A stretch of DNA of 64,000 bases from the NCBI GenBank assembly GCA_008729055.1, contig SDUX01000004.1, forward strand, positions 2,294,001 through 2,358,000. Direction: 5' to 3'. Made by a program: the position numbers and the translations under genes. Each line of letters begins with the position of its first letter. The stretch's first letter is position 1. The stretch is from Pyropia haitanensis. Its lineage: Eukaryota > Rhodophyta > Bangiophyceae > Bangiales > Bangiaceae. Shown one piece after another: positions 54,018 to 64,000 of this stretch. The notes under the pieces were generated by a model that was given only the letters and a program-made list of their open reading frames with translations, made no database searches and was not told the DNA's origin.

Positions 54018-54491
54018 CCTTCGCCTACACCCACCCCTTCCATTTCCCTGTCCGGCACCAAACTCACGGCGGCCGCTGCGGCCGTTGCGCCGCCCACCCG
54101 TCCCGCTAGCCGCCCCCCCGCGCCACCATCGTCGCCCCCCACGCGCGATATGCCGGCGGGCGTCGGCGGCGCTCGCGGCGGCCATCGCCGGTGGTAGCGA
54201 CAACGGCAGCGGCGCCTCCGCTCCCACCGCTGCGGCCGCCGCGCTGACCGCTGCGGTCGGGGCGGGCGCCGTCCCTCGCGCGGAGCTGCTGGTAGGGAGG
54301 GTGCTCGCCGGTGGTGGCGCGCTTGCCGTTACCACCGTCGCCGCGGCGGTCGCGGCGACCTCACCCCCGCCCACCACCGCCGCGGCGGCCGCGTCGGGCG
54401 GTCGCTACGGCGGCAATGGTGGCGGCGCGGGCGGTACCGTGCGGCGGCGGTCCGCCACCGTCCCCGTCGTCGCCCACACGCATGCCGTGCG

Positions 54492-54526
<35 letters not shown>

Positions 54527-56220
54527 GGGCGGCCGCGGCGGCGGCCGCCGCCGGTCTCGTCGGGTGTGGCGCGGCCGCGGCGGCCGCGACGGGGCGTGAC
54601 GTCGTCACCGCCGCCGCCGTGGCAGCCGTCGCGGGCGCGGCGGGTGCGGGCCGCAACGCCGCGGACGCCGCGGACGCAGCAGACGCCGCCGCCGCCGGCA
54701 GCTGCACCACCCACCGGGATCCCCTCCCCGTCGGCGGCGGCGCCAGCCCCGTCGGACTGGTGGCGCCCGTCCCGCTCAGAGCACCCAGGATTACGATCGT
54801 GCCGTACTCGCTGCCGGCATCCGAGGCGGACGCTGCGGCCAGTGGCACGCCGCCGGTGTCGGTGGCGCCCGCGGACGCGGCGCCGGCGCCGTTGCCCGCC
54901 CCCGTATTACCCGCCGGCGTGGCACCCGCTGGCGATCAGGCTCCGCCCGCCGCCAGCGGCTCGATCCTCGTGCCCGCCGGCCACAGGTCGGCACCTGCGG
55001 CCGCCGCGGCACGGACGCAGCCGCCGCCGCCGCCGCCCCCCCCGGCAGCAGACACGAACCTCAGCCCCCAGGAGCTGCAAGATGAGGTGGACCAGCTGAT
55101 TGCGCACGTGGACGCAGAGGAGAAGGGGACGACGCAGACCACCGTGCCGCCGCCGTCGGCGGAGCTCGCCACGGCCGACGAGGGGCAGCCGCCGCAGGAC
55201 AAGACGTTTGGGGGAAGTGGGCCCGTGCCTGCGACGGCCGACGCGGTGGTCGATGCGGCGCCCGCGGACGCGGCAGCCGCCGCGGCTGGGGCGGGCGTCA
55301 ACAGTTTGGCAGTGACGGGGGACGCCTCCCGGCTGTTTATAGAGGAGGAGTTCCTTGCCGCCAAGGCGCGGCTGAAGAAGAATTCGGTGTACCTGGAAGC
55401 TGGTGAGCTCCTGTACATGGACGGCCTGTCGCTGCAGGCCACCCACGGGGACTGCGAGACGCCGTCTGCGTCGGAGGGTGGCAGCCTGTTCAAGACCGAC
55501 GCGGAGGTGGCGGTCTCCACAAGCTTCGGAGCATACAGAGTGTTGAACCCATTACGCCGGGGTCATAGTGAGCCACGACAGACCACCACGGGTGGACACC
55601 TCGCGGTGACGACGGCGGCGTCGTCGGTGGCGGCGGCGGCGGCCGCCTCCCCCCCCTTCGCCTTCCCCTTCCCTCCCCTTCCCCCCGGTCGCCAAGGCCG
55701 CGGTCGCCCGGCACACCGCCAGCGACGGCCAGCCCGGCGGGGGCGGCGCAGATCCGTCGCGAGGGCAGGGTGGAACGCCGCGGCGTCCCTCGCCGCGGCG
55801 GCGGTCGAATGTGGCGGCCGCCGCCGCCCGCGATCGCCACCGCCGCCGGTCAACGCCGCGCGGCACGACGGCGACGGCGCCCGCCATGGGGACGGCGCTG
55901 TCGAGCCGTCGCGGCGGCGGCAGCGGCGTGGCGCTGCCGGCCACCCGCGCGCGCTCCCACCCCCCCACCCCCACCCCCAACGTCCTCACGAGGAAGAGGC
56001 ACGCGCGCCGCGGGGGCGGAGCGTGCGCCGGCGTTCACGGGCGCGTGGCGCGGGCGACGCGCGCCGCGGCGCGGCGGCGCGGGTGGTCCCCGCCGACGCC
56101 GCTGGCGGCGGACGGCCTTGTGGGGCGGGGCGGGAGAACGCCGCCGCCTCGTGGCGCGTTGGTGCAGCGTCGAAACGAGGGTCCGGCGCGCACTTTGTCC
56201 TGTTGCACCAGAAACACTAA
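54018..56220 (+). CDS. uncharacterised Ala-rich protein, 5' end undefined
   Basis: A long open plus-strand frame with no in-frame ATG until 55417, so the start must lie in an upstream exon or across a frame change. A C/T-rich tract ending CAG at about 54017 suggests a splice acceptor. The sequence is Ala-rich (ALTAAVGAGAVPRAELLVG, HTHAVRVAAAAA). A less biased segment follows from about 55050: LSPQELQDEVDQLIAHVDAE, SRLFIEEEFLAAKARLKKNS and VYLEAGELLYMDGLSLQ. That segment has charged helical character and is the best argument for coding. After 55560 the frame turns Arg-rich to the stop at 56220 and may not be coding. No family recognised. An ATG in another frame at 54150 ends after 15 codons. 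Confidence 0.35.
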
Positions 56221-57481
56221 AAACGCGTTTGCAAAACTGAAAGCAAGTTCGCGAAAATGTACCCCCTTCATTCTTCTGTACCGAAGGCAAATCGAACCTT
56301 ACTGGTGGCTGGGCACTCCCATTGGGCAGGCTAGCGCGCCGGGTGGCCCATTGGCCATCTCATGGGCACTTTCACTGTTGCGCATGCGGCGGTACAGTAC
56401 ACTGACAGCGCGTTCGAACAATTCTTGAACTGCATACTGGAGGCGTTGTAACGAAGTAAACAACTGTTGATGTACTGGACTTACCTAACACGTGCATTAT
56501 CAATAAGATACAATTAGATTGACCTGGGTCTGGGCTCCGCCTCGCTCAGTTGTCAAAGGAAAGGCTTCACAATTGCTAGAGTTCTGAGATAATTATGATT
56601 GTTGACCACTTTCGACTCGTGGTTTCGACGCGCTTCATCAAGACCCTAACTCAACCGGCATCCTGGCCAGCGTGATTGGACTTGCTTTTCGCACGTCGAT
56701 CAGCGCGGTCCGTTGCGAGCGGCCCGCCACTGCGGCCGCACCACGCGCGCGGGTCCAGAGCGGCGCCCCCACCGTCCTCGTGAACCACCACCCCGGGCGG
56801 CCCGACGGGCGCGCCGGGGTGCGCCCGCTGCCTCACTGCGCTCGACGGGTGTACCGATCTGAACATTTCTGCGAAGACCGGCCCTGGAGGGGTCGGGAGG
56901 GCCTGCGTCCAGAACCTTGACCCCGCAGAGTGGCCGCCACCGAACCTTTGCATGCGCACGCCGGTACTGGGCGTTACAGGGACGCACTGCGCTCCCGGGC
57001 AGTGGTAGGCGGACGCACCCCAACTGGGTGCCCGCGGCCTCCCTTTCTGTTCGCCATGCCGCGCGTGGCGTGCCGGCCGCGCGCCGCCGATTTTGGCTGC
57101 GGCTAGCGTGTCCCTCGCGCTTGCGCACCCGCTCACCACTCGCCCCCACCCCCTGCCCACGCCATGCACCCATGGCTTCTCTGACTCAACCCGCCCCGCA
57201 CGCACCCACCCGGTCTGGTTGCGTGCAGGAGCGCACCCCCTGCCTCGTCGCGTACCCCCCCGTGTTCTGACACCCAACACCCTCCCCGTTGGCGTCGCCG
57301 CACGCAGCACCTTCCCGGTCGCTTTGCAGATCTCCGCCGTTGCCCGGTCCCCCCCCCCCCCCCGGACCGTTTACCGTTACCGGCATCATCCCCCTCCTGG
57401 CCTTGCCGTCCCCCCTTCCGCCCCCGCTTCCCTCCCATCCTCCCCGTCCCTCTCCGCCCCCCCCCCCAGCTGTCTTCCACC
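56221..57481. other. spacer upstream of the AhpD-like gene
   Basis: 56220-56660 is among the AT-richer parts of the window (AATTCTTGAACTGC, ATCAATAAGATAC). 56660-57300 is mixed. The last 150 bases are C/T-rich and lead to a good ATG context. No gene recognised. Confidence 0.4.
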
Positions 57482-59287
57482 ATGGTGGTCTGCCGCCTCC
57501 CCCCCTCCCCTGATGACGTCACGCTCATGGCGGCGGTCGCCCCGGCGGCCGCCGCCCCCCCCGCCTACGCCACGTACGCACCCTACCAGACGATGACCGC
57601 GCGCTTCCTCGGCCACCCCCCCTCCTTTTACCCAACGCTCGGCATCGCGCCGCGGCCGGCGCTGTCCACCCACGTCGGCCTCTTTGCGCGCTGCTTTGGC
57701 GTCCCCGCCGTTGATCTGCACCTGCCGGGCGCGCCGACGCCGGCGGCGCGGCGGCTGGCCTTCCTCGCCGCCTCGGCGGCCTTCCGGTGTGACTACTGCA
57801 CCGCCCACGCGGCGGGGTTTGGGGACATGCTCCGGGGGCCCGCGTCCAAGGGGGGGGCGGGCGGCGCGTCGGCCGCCGCGGACGCGGCCGCCCTGGGCGC
57901 CGCCACCACCGCCGCCCCAACGGCGCGAGGGGGGGAGGGCGGCGAGGGAGCGGCGGCGTCGGCGTCGGCGGCGGCGGCGGCCACCCCAGCGCCCGACGCC
58001 CTCTCCGTGGCGATTGTAGCGTACGCGCGCGCGGCGGTGGTGCGGCCAATGACCGCCGACGCCGCGGCGGTGCTGCGGGCGGCGGCGGCGGCGTTGGCGG
58101 CGGCGGGCATGGCCGCCGGCACGGCGGAGAGCGTGGCGGGCGTCGTTGCGTTTGCGGGCGCGCTCAACACGGTCATGGACATTATGGGGGTGGTGCTCGA
58201 GGCGCCCTCCCAACGGTTTGCCATGGCGGTCCTCCCGGCCGTACCCGGTAGGGACGGCCACGGCAGCAGCAGTGGCGGCGGCGGCAGCGGCGGCTGGGTG
58301 CCCGCCGCGCACCACAGGAACACGGCGGTCGGCGCGGCCACGGCCGACGGCGCGGCCTCCCCCGCCGCCCCCCCCGCGGGGGGCCTCCTCCGCAGCGTGG
58401 CCGCCGCGACGGCGGGCGCCCTCCGCTCGGCGGGCGGCCTGCTGGCGACAATGCCCGCCGCGGTGCGCGGCCAGTTTGTCGAGGCGCACCTGTACGCGGG
58501 CCTCCCCACGACCATCCCCGGCCTGCGGGCGTGGGTGGACGCCGCGCTCGGGCCCGGCGCGGCCCCGTTCCTGGGCCGCCTGTCCAACGTGCGGCTGGCG
58601 CGCGCGTTTTGTTTTGGCCTCCGGGAGAACGTGACGGCGGGGGTGGCCGACGCGGCCGCCGACAAGGGCGGCAGCAGCAGCAGCAGCGGCGGCGGCGGGG
58701 GTAGCGGCGGCGGCGGTGGCGGCAGTGAAGGGGCGGGCGGGGGGGTGTGGGCGCGCGCGTGGTCGGCCGCCGACCGCGCGCGGCTGCTGTACGCGTTTGG
58801 CGACGCGACCGGCTGCCCGCCGCTGACGACCGCGGCGGTGCTGCTCGGCGCGCGCGCGTCGGGGCGGGGCGCGGCGGCGGTGGCGGCCGAGATGACCGCC
58901 TGGGCCGCCGCCGCCGCGGCCGGCGCCGACGGTGACAGCGGCGGCGGCGGCGGTGGCGGCAGCGACAGCGGCAGCGGCAGCGGCAGCGGCGGCGGCAGCG
59001 GCGGCGGCGGCGGCGGCGGCGGCAGCGGCGACGGCGACGGCGGCCACGGTGGGGACGGTGACGCGGCCGGCGGCCGGCTGGCCGCCGCCCGGGCGGTGGT
59101 GCTCGCCGCGGCGGCGGGCACGGAGCGCGTGCGCGGGGCGGTGGTGGAGCGGCTGGTCGCGGCGGCGGGCGCGGTGGCGGCGGTGGAGCTCGCGTCGCTG
59201 CTGAGCTTTGCCGAGATGTGGCGGCGGATGGAGGTGCTGTTTCCGCCGGGCGCCGCCGCCGCGACCGTCGAGCAGGAGGGTGGGTGA
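57482..59287 (+). CDS. AhpD/carboxymuconolactone decarboxylase-family protein
   Basis: A single open frame of 601 residues from ATG at 57482 (TTCCACCATGG). The N-terminal part holds the family core: LSTHVGLFARCFGVPA, PAARRLAFLAASAAF and RCDYCTAHAAGFGDML. Its CxxCxxxH motif (Cys103, Cys106, His109) is the thiol-disulfide/proton-relay site of AhpD-type peroxidases. VVAFAGALNTVMDIMGV follows a Gly/Ala insert, and later LLYAFGDATGCPPLTTAAVL and VELASLLSFAEMWRRMEVLF resemble the closing helices. Classic AhpD is about 175 residues. Here the domain is broken by several Gly/Ser/Ala tracts, the largest at about 485-530. Only one CxxC is present, so the second half is not a second active copy. Substrate unknown. 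Confidence 0.75.
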   Translation: MVVCRLPPSPDDVTLMAAVAPAAAAPPAYATYAPYQTMTARFLGHPPSFYPTLGIAPRPALSTHVGLFARCFGVPAVDLHLPGAPTPAARRLAFLAASAAFRCDYCTAHAAGFGDMLRGPASKGGAGGASAAADAAALGAATTAAPTARGGEGGEGAAASASAAAAATPAPDALSVAIVAYARAAVVRPMTADAAAVLRAAAAALAAAGMAAGTAESVAGVVAFAGALNTVMDIMGVVLEAPSQRFAMAVLPAVPGRDGHGSSSGGGGSGGWVPAAHHRNTAVGAATADGAASPAAPPAGGLLRSVAAATAGALRSAGGLLATMPAAVRGQFVEAHLYAGLPTTIPGLRAWVDAALGPGAAPFLGRLSNVRLARAFCFGLRENVTAGVADAAADKGGSSSSSGGGGGSGGGGGGSEGAGGGVWARAWSAADRARLLYAFGDATGCPPLTTAAVLLGARASGRGAAAVAAEMTAWAAAAAAGADGDSGGGGGGGSDSGSGSGSGGGSGGGGGGGGSGDGDGGHGGDGDAAGGRLAAARAVVLAAAAGTERVRGAVVERLVAAAGAVAAVELASLLSFAEMWRRMEVLFPPGAAAATVEQEGG

Positions 59288-60126
59288 AGGAAGCGCGGGA
59301 GGGGGGGGGGGGGGGAAGGGGGGGAGGGGGGGAGGGGAGGGGCGGGGAGACGGAGGGGGACGGAGGGAGCGGCCGCGCGGGGGCAGGGAGGGGGGGGGCG
59401 AGGCGGCGAGGCGGTCAATTTGGGTCGTGCGCGCGCGCTATGGACACGCGCATGGAGTGGCGCGCGCTACGGTCGTGGCGCGGGTGCGTCGGCACCCCGC
59501 TGGGCTGGATGGAGGTGGATGGCGCCGCCGCCGCGGCGGCAACGCCATTGACCGCCGCGGCCGCGCGGCGCGTGGCGTGGCGCGCCCGCCGGCGGGTGGC
59601 CCCGCGCGCCGCGCCGCGTGGGGCGGCCCAGCCAGTGGGGACTGCAGATCCCCGTAGACGGCACGGCGTGGCGGGGGAGCGGCGCGGCCGGCGGCCGCGC
59701 GGGGCCCCCGCCGCGGGGCCCCGCGCGGGCGCGCGGGCGCGTCGCCCGCCGCCGCCTGCCCGTCCCTGCCGCGCTAAAAATACCGCCGCGGCTGCTGCCG
59801 GCCGCGCCGCCGGCCGCGTACCGCTGGGTGGCCCCGCCCAAGGGGGTACGCCCGCCCGCCGCCGCCGTCGGCCGCCGCGGCCGCCCCCGCCGTGCGGCGC
59901 GCGACGCGGTGCGGCGCCGCCCGTCGTCGGCCGCCGCCGCCGTCGGGATCCCCCCCCGCCACGGCCTACGCCTCGACGCCCCGCCACGCCAAGGTCGGCG
60001 GGCGGCCCCCTCCTGGCGGCCGTCCGCTCTGCTGCCGGCCACCATTCCGTCCGCCGCCCTCCCCCCCCCCCCCCCTCGGTTGTTTGCTTTGTCTTTGCTG
60101 CCCGGCGCGACCGCCCCGCGGCGGCG
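59288..60126. other. GC-rich spacer
   Basis: Begins with G-rich runs (59302-59340). The remainder is over 75% GC with Arg/Ala frames matching nothing. TTGTTTGCTTTGTC at about 60080-60095, just before the next start codon, is the only T-rich patch. Confidence 0.4.
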
Positions 60127-60251
60127 ATGGAGCCCCCCCCGGCCGCCCCCCCCCCGCCTCTCGCCGCCGCCCGCCGCCTCGCCGTCGACGCGGCGGCGCG
60201 GGCGTGGCTGCTGCCACCGCCCCCCCCCGCGCCGCCGCCGCGGCGGCCGCG

Positions 60252-60288
<37 letters not shown>

Positions 60289-62304
60289 CGGTGTCGCCGC
60301 TGCCGCTGCCGCCGTTGTCCCTGCTGTCGCTGCTGCCGCCGCCGCCGCCGCCGCCGCCGTCGGTGTCGCCGGTGCGGCCGCCGCGGCCGCTGGCGGCGCC
60401 GGCGCTCGCAGCGGCGGTGGGCGTGACGCAGACGGTGGTGGTGGGGGGGGGCGGCGGCTGCCCCACCGGCCACGCGGCCGAGTTCCACACCTTGGTACGG
60501 CCGGCGGCGCCGCAACCGCGTGTTTCTTGGCGTGCCTTTTTTTTTTTTTTTTTGGTGCCGCGCCTCTCTGCTGGCCCGTGGCTGCCCTGCCGTACAGCCT
60601 GTGTGGCCGTGGTGCGCGGGCAGCGGGGATGGGATGGCCACGGCGGGCGCCACGCCCGCCGCCGCGCACGAGCCCGCCACTGACCGCCCCGTTCCCCTTT
60701 GCGCGGCCGCGATGCCCGCCGGGATGCCCGGTCGCCCCGCCTCCTCGGTCGGCCTCCACCCCCGCTGTCTGTGGCTACTGGCTCGTCCCTTCCCCCCCCC
60801 CTCCCCCCCCACACCCCACCCCCCTGCAGTTCATCCCCATCTCTTCGGTCAATGGCCACACGCTGGGCCTCTTCGAGGCCGCCACGGTCGTCACCCCTGC
60901 CGCCGTCGCCCTGCCGCCCACCTTCTTCCTCCCCCCCCAAGCGGGCCGCTTCCTCCTGGACGAGGACGCGAGCGAGCTGGTCGTCCTTGCCAGCGGCGCC
61001 AACGGCGGCGGCGGCGGCGGCGGCGCCCTCTTCTCCCTCTCGTTTGGCATCGCCGCCGCGCGCGGCGCGCCCGCGCGGCGCACGTCGACCGCCGCGATGC
61101 TCACCGCGCCCGCCACCGCGGGCGGCCTGCCCGGCGCGCCGACCGCGCGGGTGGACCTCGAGGACGGCGTGCCGCTGCAGGCGGTGCGGCTGTCGTCAGC
61201 GCCGCCGCCCTCCCCTCGCGCTCCCCCCCCCCCCGCCGCCCCCACCACCATCACCACCACCACCACCACCACCACCACCACCACAACTCCCACCGCGACG
61301 GCGGGCGCGCACACGCCGCTGACGGGAGGGCCGGGCGGCGGCGTCATCGCCGCCGCCCCCCGCGGCTGCACCAGCCCCGTCGACTATGCCGGCTTTGGCG
61401 CCGCGCTGACGCACCTGCTCGGCGCCGGCACCGGCGGCTGCGGCGCGTGGCAGGTGTGTCGGGGTCACGCGGCCGGCGGCGGCTGCGGCGGCGGCGGCGC
61501 CGCCGCCGCGTCGCTCACGCCCGCGGCGTGCGCGGCGGACCCCGTGGCGACCATCTCGACGATGGTCGGGCTGACGCCGCCGGCGGTGGTGGGCGCGCTC
61601 AAGGCGCGCCTCGTGCAGCGGCTGCTCGCCGCGGCGGGCCCAGCCACGTGGGCGGTCGGCCCGCCCGCCGTGGCCGCCGCCGCCACCGCCACCCCCACCG
61701 CCGGCGCCGCCGACGCGGCCGCCGCCGGCAGCGGCGCGCCGCCCGCGGCGCGCGGGCCCCCCCACGGCCGCCGTTGCGGCGCCGCGCGGCCGCCGCGACG
61801 GCCGCGGCGGCGCCGCCAACGGCGCGGCAGCTGGCCAACCGCGAGGCCGCCGCGCGCGCCAATGACCGCCGGCGGGTGCGGCGGCAGGCGGCGCGCGCCG
61901 CGCGCGCCGCGGCGGCGGTGGCGGCCGCGGCGGCGGCGGCGGCGGCGGCGGCGCCGTCGGCCGCGACGGCGGCCGCGGCGGCAGACGCGGCGGCCGCGGC
62001 GGCGGCGGCCGAGGCGGCGGCCGCGGCGGTGGCGGCAGGTGCGGCGGCGCCGGCGGCGGGGGCGCTGGCAGGGGGTGCCCCGGCGGCGGCGGCAGCGGCG
62101 GCGGCGGCCGAGGCGGGCGCGGCGGGCGCGGCGGCGGGCGCGGCGGCAGCGCCGCGGCCGGCCGGGCGCGCGTGGAGTGCCGACGACTTTTTGGACGGCG
62201 ACCCGGCCGTGTGGCCGGTGCCCGACCCGCTGCGGCGCGGTGCAGACGGGGCGGACGCGCGGGTTGGGGCGCACCCCGAGCGGGGTGAGGGTGGGCCGAG
62301 CTAA
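60127..62304 (+). CDS. uncharacterised protein with basic segment, two exons
   Basis: ATG at 60127 begins MEPPPAAPPPPLAAARRLAV. A frame change at C runs near 60220 leads to SVSPLPLPPLSLLSLLP and TQTVVVGGGGGCPTGHAAEF. An intron at 60495-60829 (donor GTACGG, acceptor CTGCAG, 335 nt, phase 0) includes a T run of about 17. Exon 2 reads FIPISSVNGHTLGLFEAATV, FLLDEDASELVVLASGA and SPVDYAGFGAALTHLLG. Then come VATISTMVGLTPPAVVGALK and, after another frame change near 61760, TARQLANREAAARANDRRRV with poly-Ala. It ends SADDFLDGDPAVWPVPDPL and EGGPS. The NREAA-containing basic patch resembles a bZIP basic region, but the conserved Arg eight residues after Asn is Asn and no leucine zipper follows. Possibly nuclear; no family assigned. 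Confidence 0.5.
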
Positions 62305-62519
62305 AAAGGCCGCGGCCGCCCGCCGCGGGCAGCGGCGCGCTGACAATGCTCGCACCTGTGGCCGTCGCTGGAGGCGGGGAGCAGTTCCCTCCCGCCCCCC
62401 CGTCCCTCAGCCGACCAGGGCAAACCACCCCCCCCACGCTCTGCGCGTACGCCCACCGCCCTCTGGCAAGACGCGGTCATGGGGCGGCCGCCCTGGACGG
62501 GGCGGTTGCGCCCATAGCC
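62305..62519. other. convergent spacer
   Basis: Short 3' interval between the 60127 gene (+) and the TFIIS-N-like gene (-). C-rich with no recognised signal. Confidence 0.4.
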
Positions 62520-63547
62520 TTAGCAGCACTGCGTACAGGCGGTGCTGCCATCGTCGCCCCCCCCCCTAGAGTCCCCGCCACTGCTGCCAGAGGGCGCCGC
62601 GGCGACGCCCCTCGGCTGGCGCCCAGCGTCGGCCGGCAACGGCCGCGCGCCCGCGTCCTCCTTGTCCGTCGAGCACTGTGAGGCCGCGGCGCCGCCTCCC
62701 GCCGACCGCGACGACGGCGGCGGCGGCGGCGGCGGCGGTGGCCCGTCCCCGTCCGGCGCCGAGTGCGCCGAGATGAAGCCCATCCACTCGTCAATGAGCA
62801 GCGAGCAGAGGACGTCCACGACCGGCGACGCGCGGTGACGCTGGAGCACCACGCGGACGGGCTTGCCGGCCTTGGCCTCCACCAACTGCGCGAGCGTCAC
62901 CTTCATGCCAATCACCCGACGGGCGGCGGCCTCAAACGCCCGCTCCGCGCCGTCCCGCGCCGCACCGAGGGCGGCCCACTCGCGAAAGTGGCGCGCAAAG
63001 GTGGTCAGGTGGGCGGCCTCGGCCACGCCCGCCGCGACGACGCGCCTGTCAGCGGCGGCAGCAGCGGCAGCGGCTGCGCCACTGACGGGCGTCGCCGCCC
63101 CGCCCGCGGCCGACGGCGGTGGCACAACAGCGGCCGCCGCCGCCGCGGACGCAGGCGCGGCCGCGGTGGCGCCCAGCGGGATGGCGTCGAGGGCGGCCTG
63201 GAAGGTCACCCGCTGCTGCTCTACCGCCGCCACCGCCACGCCCAGCCGCTTGGCGGCGTCGGTGATGGCGGCAACGGCAGCACGGAGCTCCGCCGTCGAC
63301 GCGGGCACGACCATCCGCTCCGCCTTGGGCACCCAGTACCGCCGCGCGGGCGACCCCGTGTGGCTCACAAACCGCCGCTCGTCCTCGTCGCCGTCGGCCG
63401 TCCCTCCCGACGCGGCGGGCGAGGAGGCCGCCTGGTCGGCCGCCACACCGCCCCGCCGGGCGGCCGCTAGCCTCGCCGCCGCGCTGCCGACCGCGTCTGC
63501 GTCGCCAGGCACCCCAGCTGGCGGCAGCCGCTCCAAGTGGGGCGGCA

Positions 63548-63578
<31 letters not shown>

Positions 63579-63875
63579 CAGGCCACCCGCCAGGTGGAAC
63601 GCCTTGAGCGCCGCCTTGACGCCCTCCCACGACAGCGGCCTCGCGGCGGCCGCCGCGTGGGCGGCCGCGTCGGCTTCCGCGGCGGCCAGGCGTGCGCGGA
63701 CGACCGACAGCTCCGCCTGCGCGGCCATGACCGCGGCGTGGAGGCCGCGGCGGGAGGTGCCGGCGGGCCGCCGGCTGCTGGGCGGCGCGCCGCGCGGCGG
63801 CGCGGCGGCGGCCGGCCGCGCCCGCGTGGTGGCCGCCACCTTGGCGCGCTTGCGGAGGGGTGGCCCGCCGCGCCT

Positions 63876-63914
<39 letters not shown>

Positions 63915-63971
63915 GTCGTCGTCGTCCTTGTCGTTGTCGTCGCCGTCGCCGGCGCCGCCCGCCGGCGTCAC
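62520..63971 (-). CDS. protein with TFIIS N-terminal-domain-like segment
   Basis: A 484-codon open frame whose 5' end is unclear. The first codon of the frame at 63971 is GTG. An ATG at 63982 begins MAPP, but needs one extra C in a C5 tract to join, and the frame is open to the window edge. The N-terminus is acidic (DGDDNDKDDDDGG), then basic RKRAKV. A helix follows (AAVMAAQAELSVVRARLAAA), then Ala/Pro filler and RRYWVPKAERMVVPASTAEL. Near the C-terminus, MKVTLAQLVEAKAGKPVRVV then LQRHRASPVVDVLCSLLIDE and WMGFI fit the TFIIS N-domain pattern, in which TGIGKTVNxLRKH is followed by ...LAKxLVxxWK. That domain recruits transcription elongation and Mediator-linked proteins. The full-length TFIIS zinc ribbon is absent. 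The final residues are Ser/Gly-rich ending TACTQCC. Confidence 0.6.
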
Positions 63972-64000
63972 GGGGGTGCCATGAGCAGCGGCCGGCGGTG

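Noticed and set aside
57386..59047. 553-codon minus-strand frame opposite the AhpD-like gene
   Set aside because: Begins in Ala-repeat complement and is Arg/Gly-rich throughout with no recognisable domain.
61246..61290. ACC microsatellite
   Set aside because: It encodes an in-frame Thr tract within the 60127 gene, so it is not reported as a separate element.

Overview
The window is a very GC-rich stretch of a eukaryotic nuclear genome. It holds a spliceosomal BRR2 helicase, an RNA polymerase III C31-type subunit, an ESCRT cofactor (VTA1/LIP5), a CaMK-type kinase and spliceosomal introns. An imidazoleglycerol-phosphate dehydratase with an N-terminal extension that looks like a plastid transit peptide points to a photosynthetic organism. 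High GC, few introns of about 220-335 nt, poly-Ala/poly-Gly-rich proteins and long C/G homopolymers best fit a bangiophyte red alga (Porphyra/Pyropia type). That placement is an inference; nothing here names the species.

Layout. 1-2553: gene-free, then heat-shock elements and a TATA box leading into HSP70 (2554-4560, +). 5161-5560: C-rich 40-bp minisatellite. 5576-6800 (-): VTA1/LIP5. 8698-10740 (-): a RING finger fused to a degenerate Rho-like GTPase. 13736-14731 (+): aquaglyceroporin. 15064-16651 (-): unknown protein. 17293-18247 (-): DUF1826 protein. 18721-19130: 107-bp repeats. 19935-22373 (-): divergent bZIP-like protein. 22374-30176: gene-poor, lower-GC region with at least three inverted-repeat (MITE-like) elements. 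30177-33904 (+): four-exon CaMK-like kinase. 34289-34873 (-): NATD1-like acetyltransferase. 35425-36255 (+): HIS3/IGPD. 36466-43830 (-): BRR2/SNRNP200. 44180-45731: an FG/Gly-rich gene enclosed by inverted repeats. 46746-48298 (+): unknown. 49155-49820 (-): mu-like GST. 50923-52382 (+): RPC31/POLR3G. 54018-56220 (+): Ala-rich unknown. 57482-59287 (+): AhpD/CMD-family protein. 60127-62304 (+): unknown with a basic segment. 62520-63971 (-): protein with a TFIIS N-domain-like segment.

The genes are mostly housekeeping and do not form a pathway. A recurring problem is that many proteins continue in another frame exactly at long C or G homopolymers (VTA1, the RING gene, BRR2, DUF1826, RPC31 and others). 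The simplest reading is indel error or polymorphism in these tracts, so several spans below cover more than one frame. The most unusual items are the RING-Rho-like pseudoGTPase fusion and the gene whose reading frame begins and ends inside matching inverted repeats at 44180-45731.
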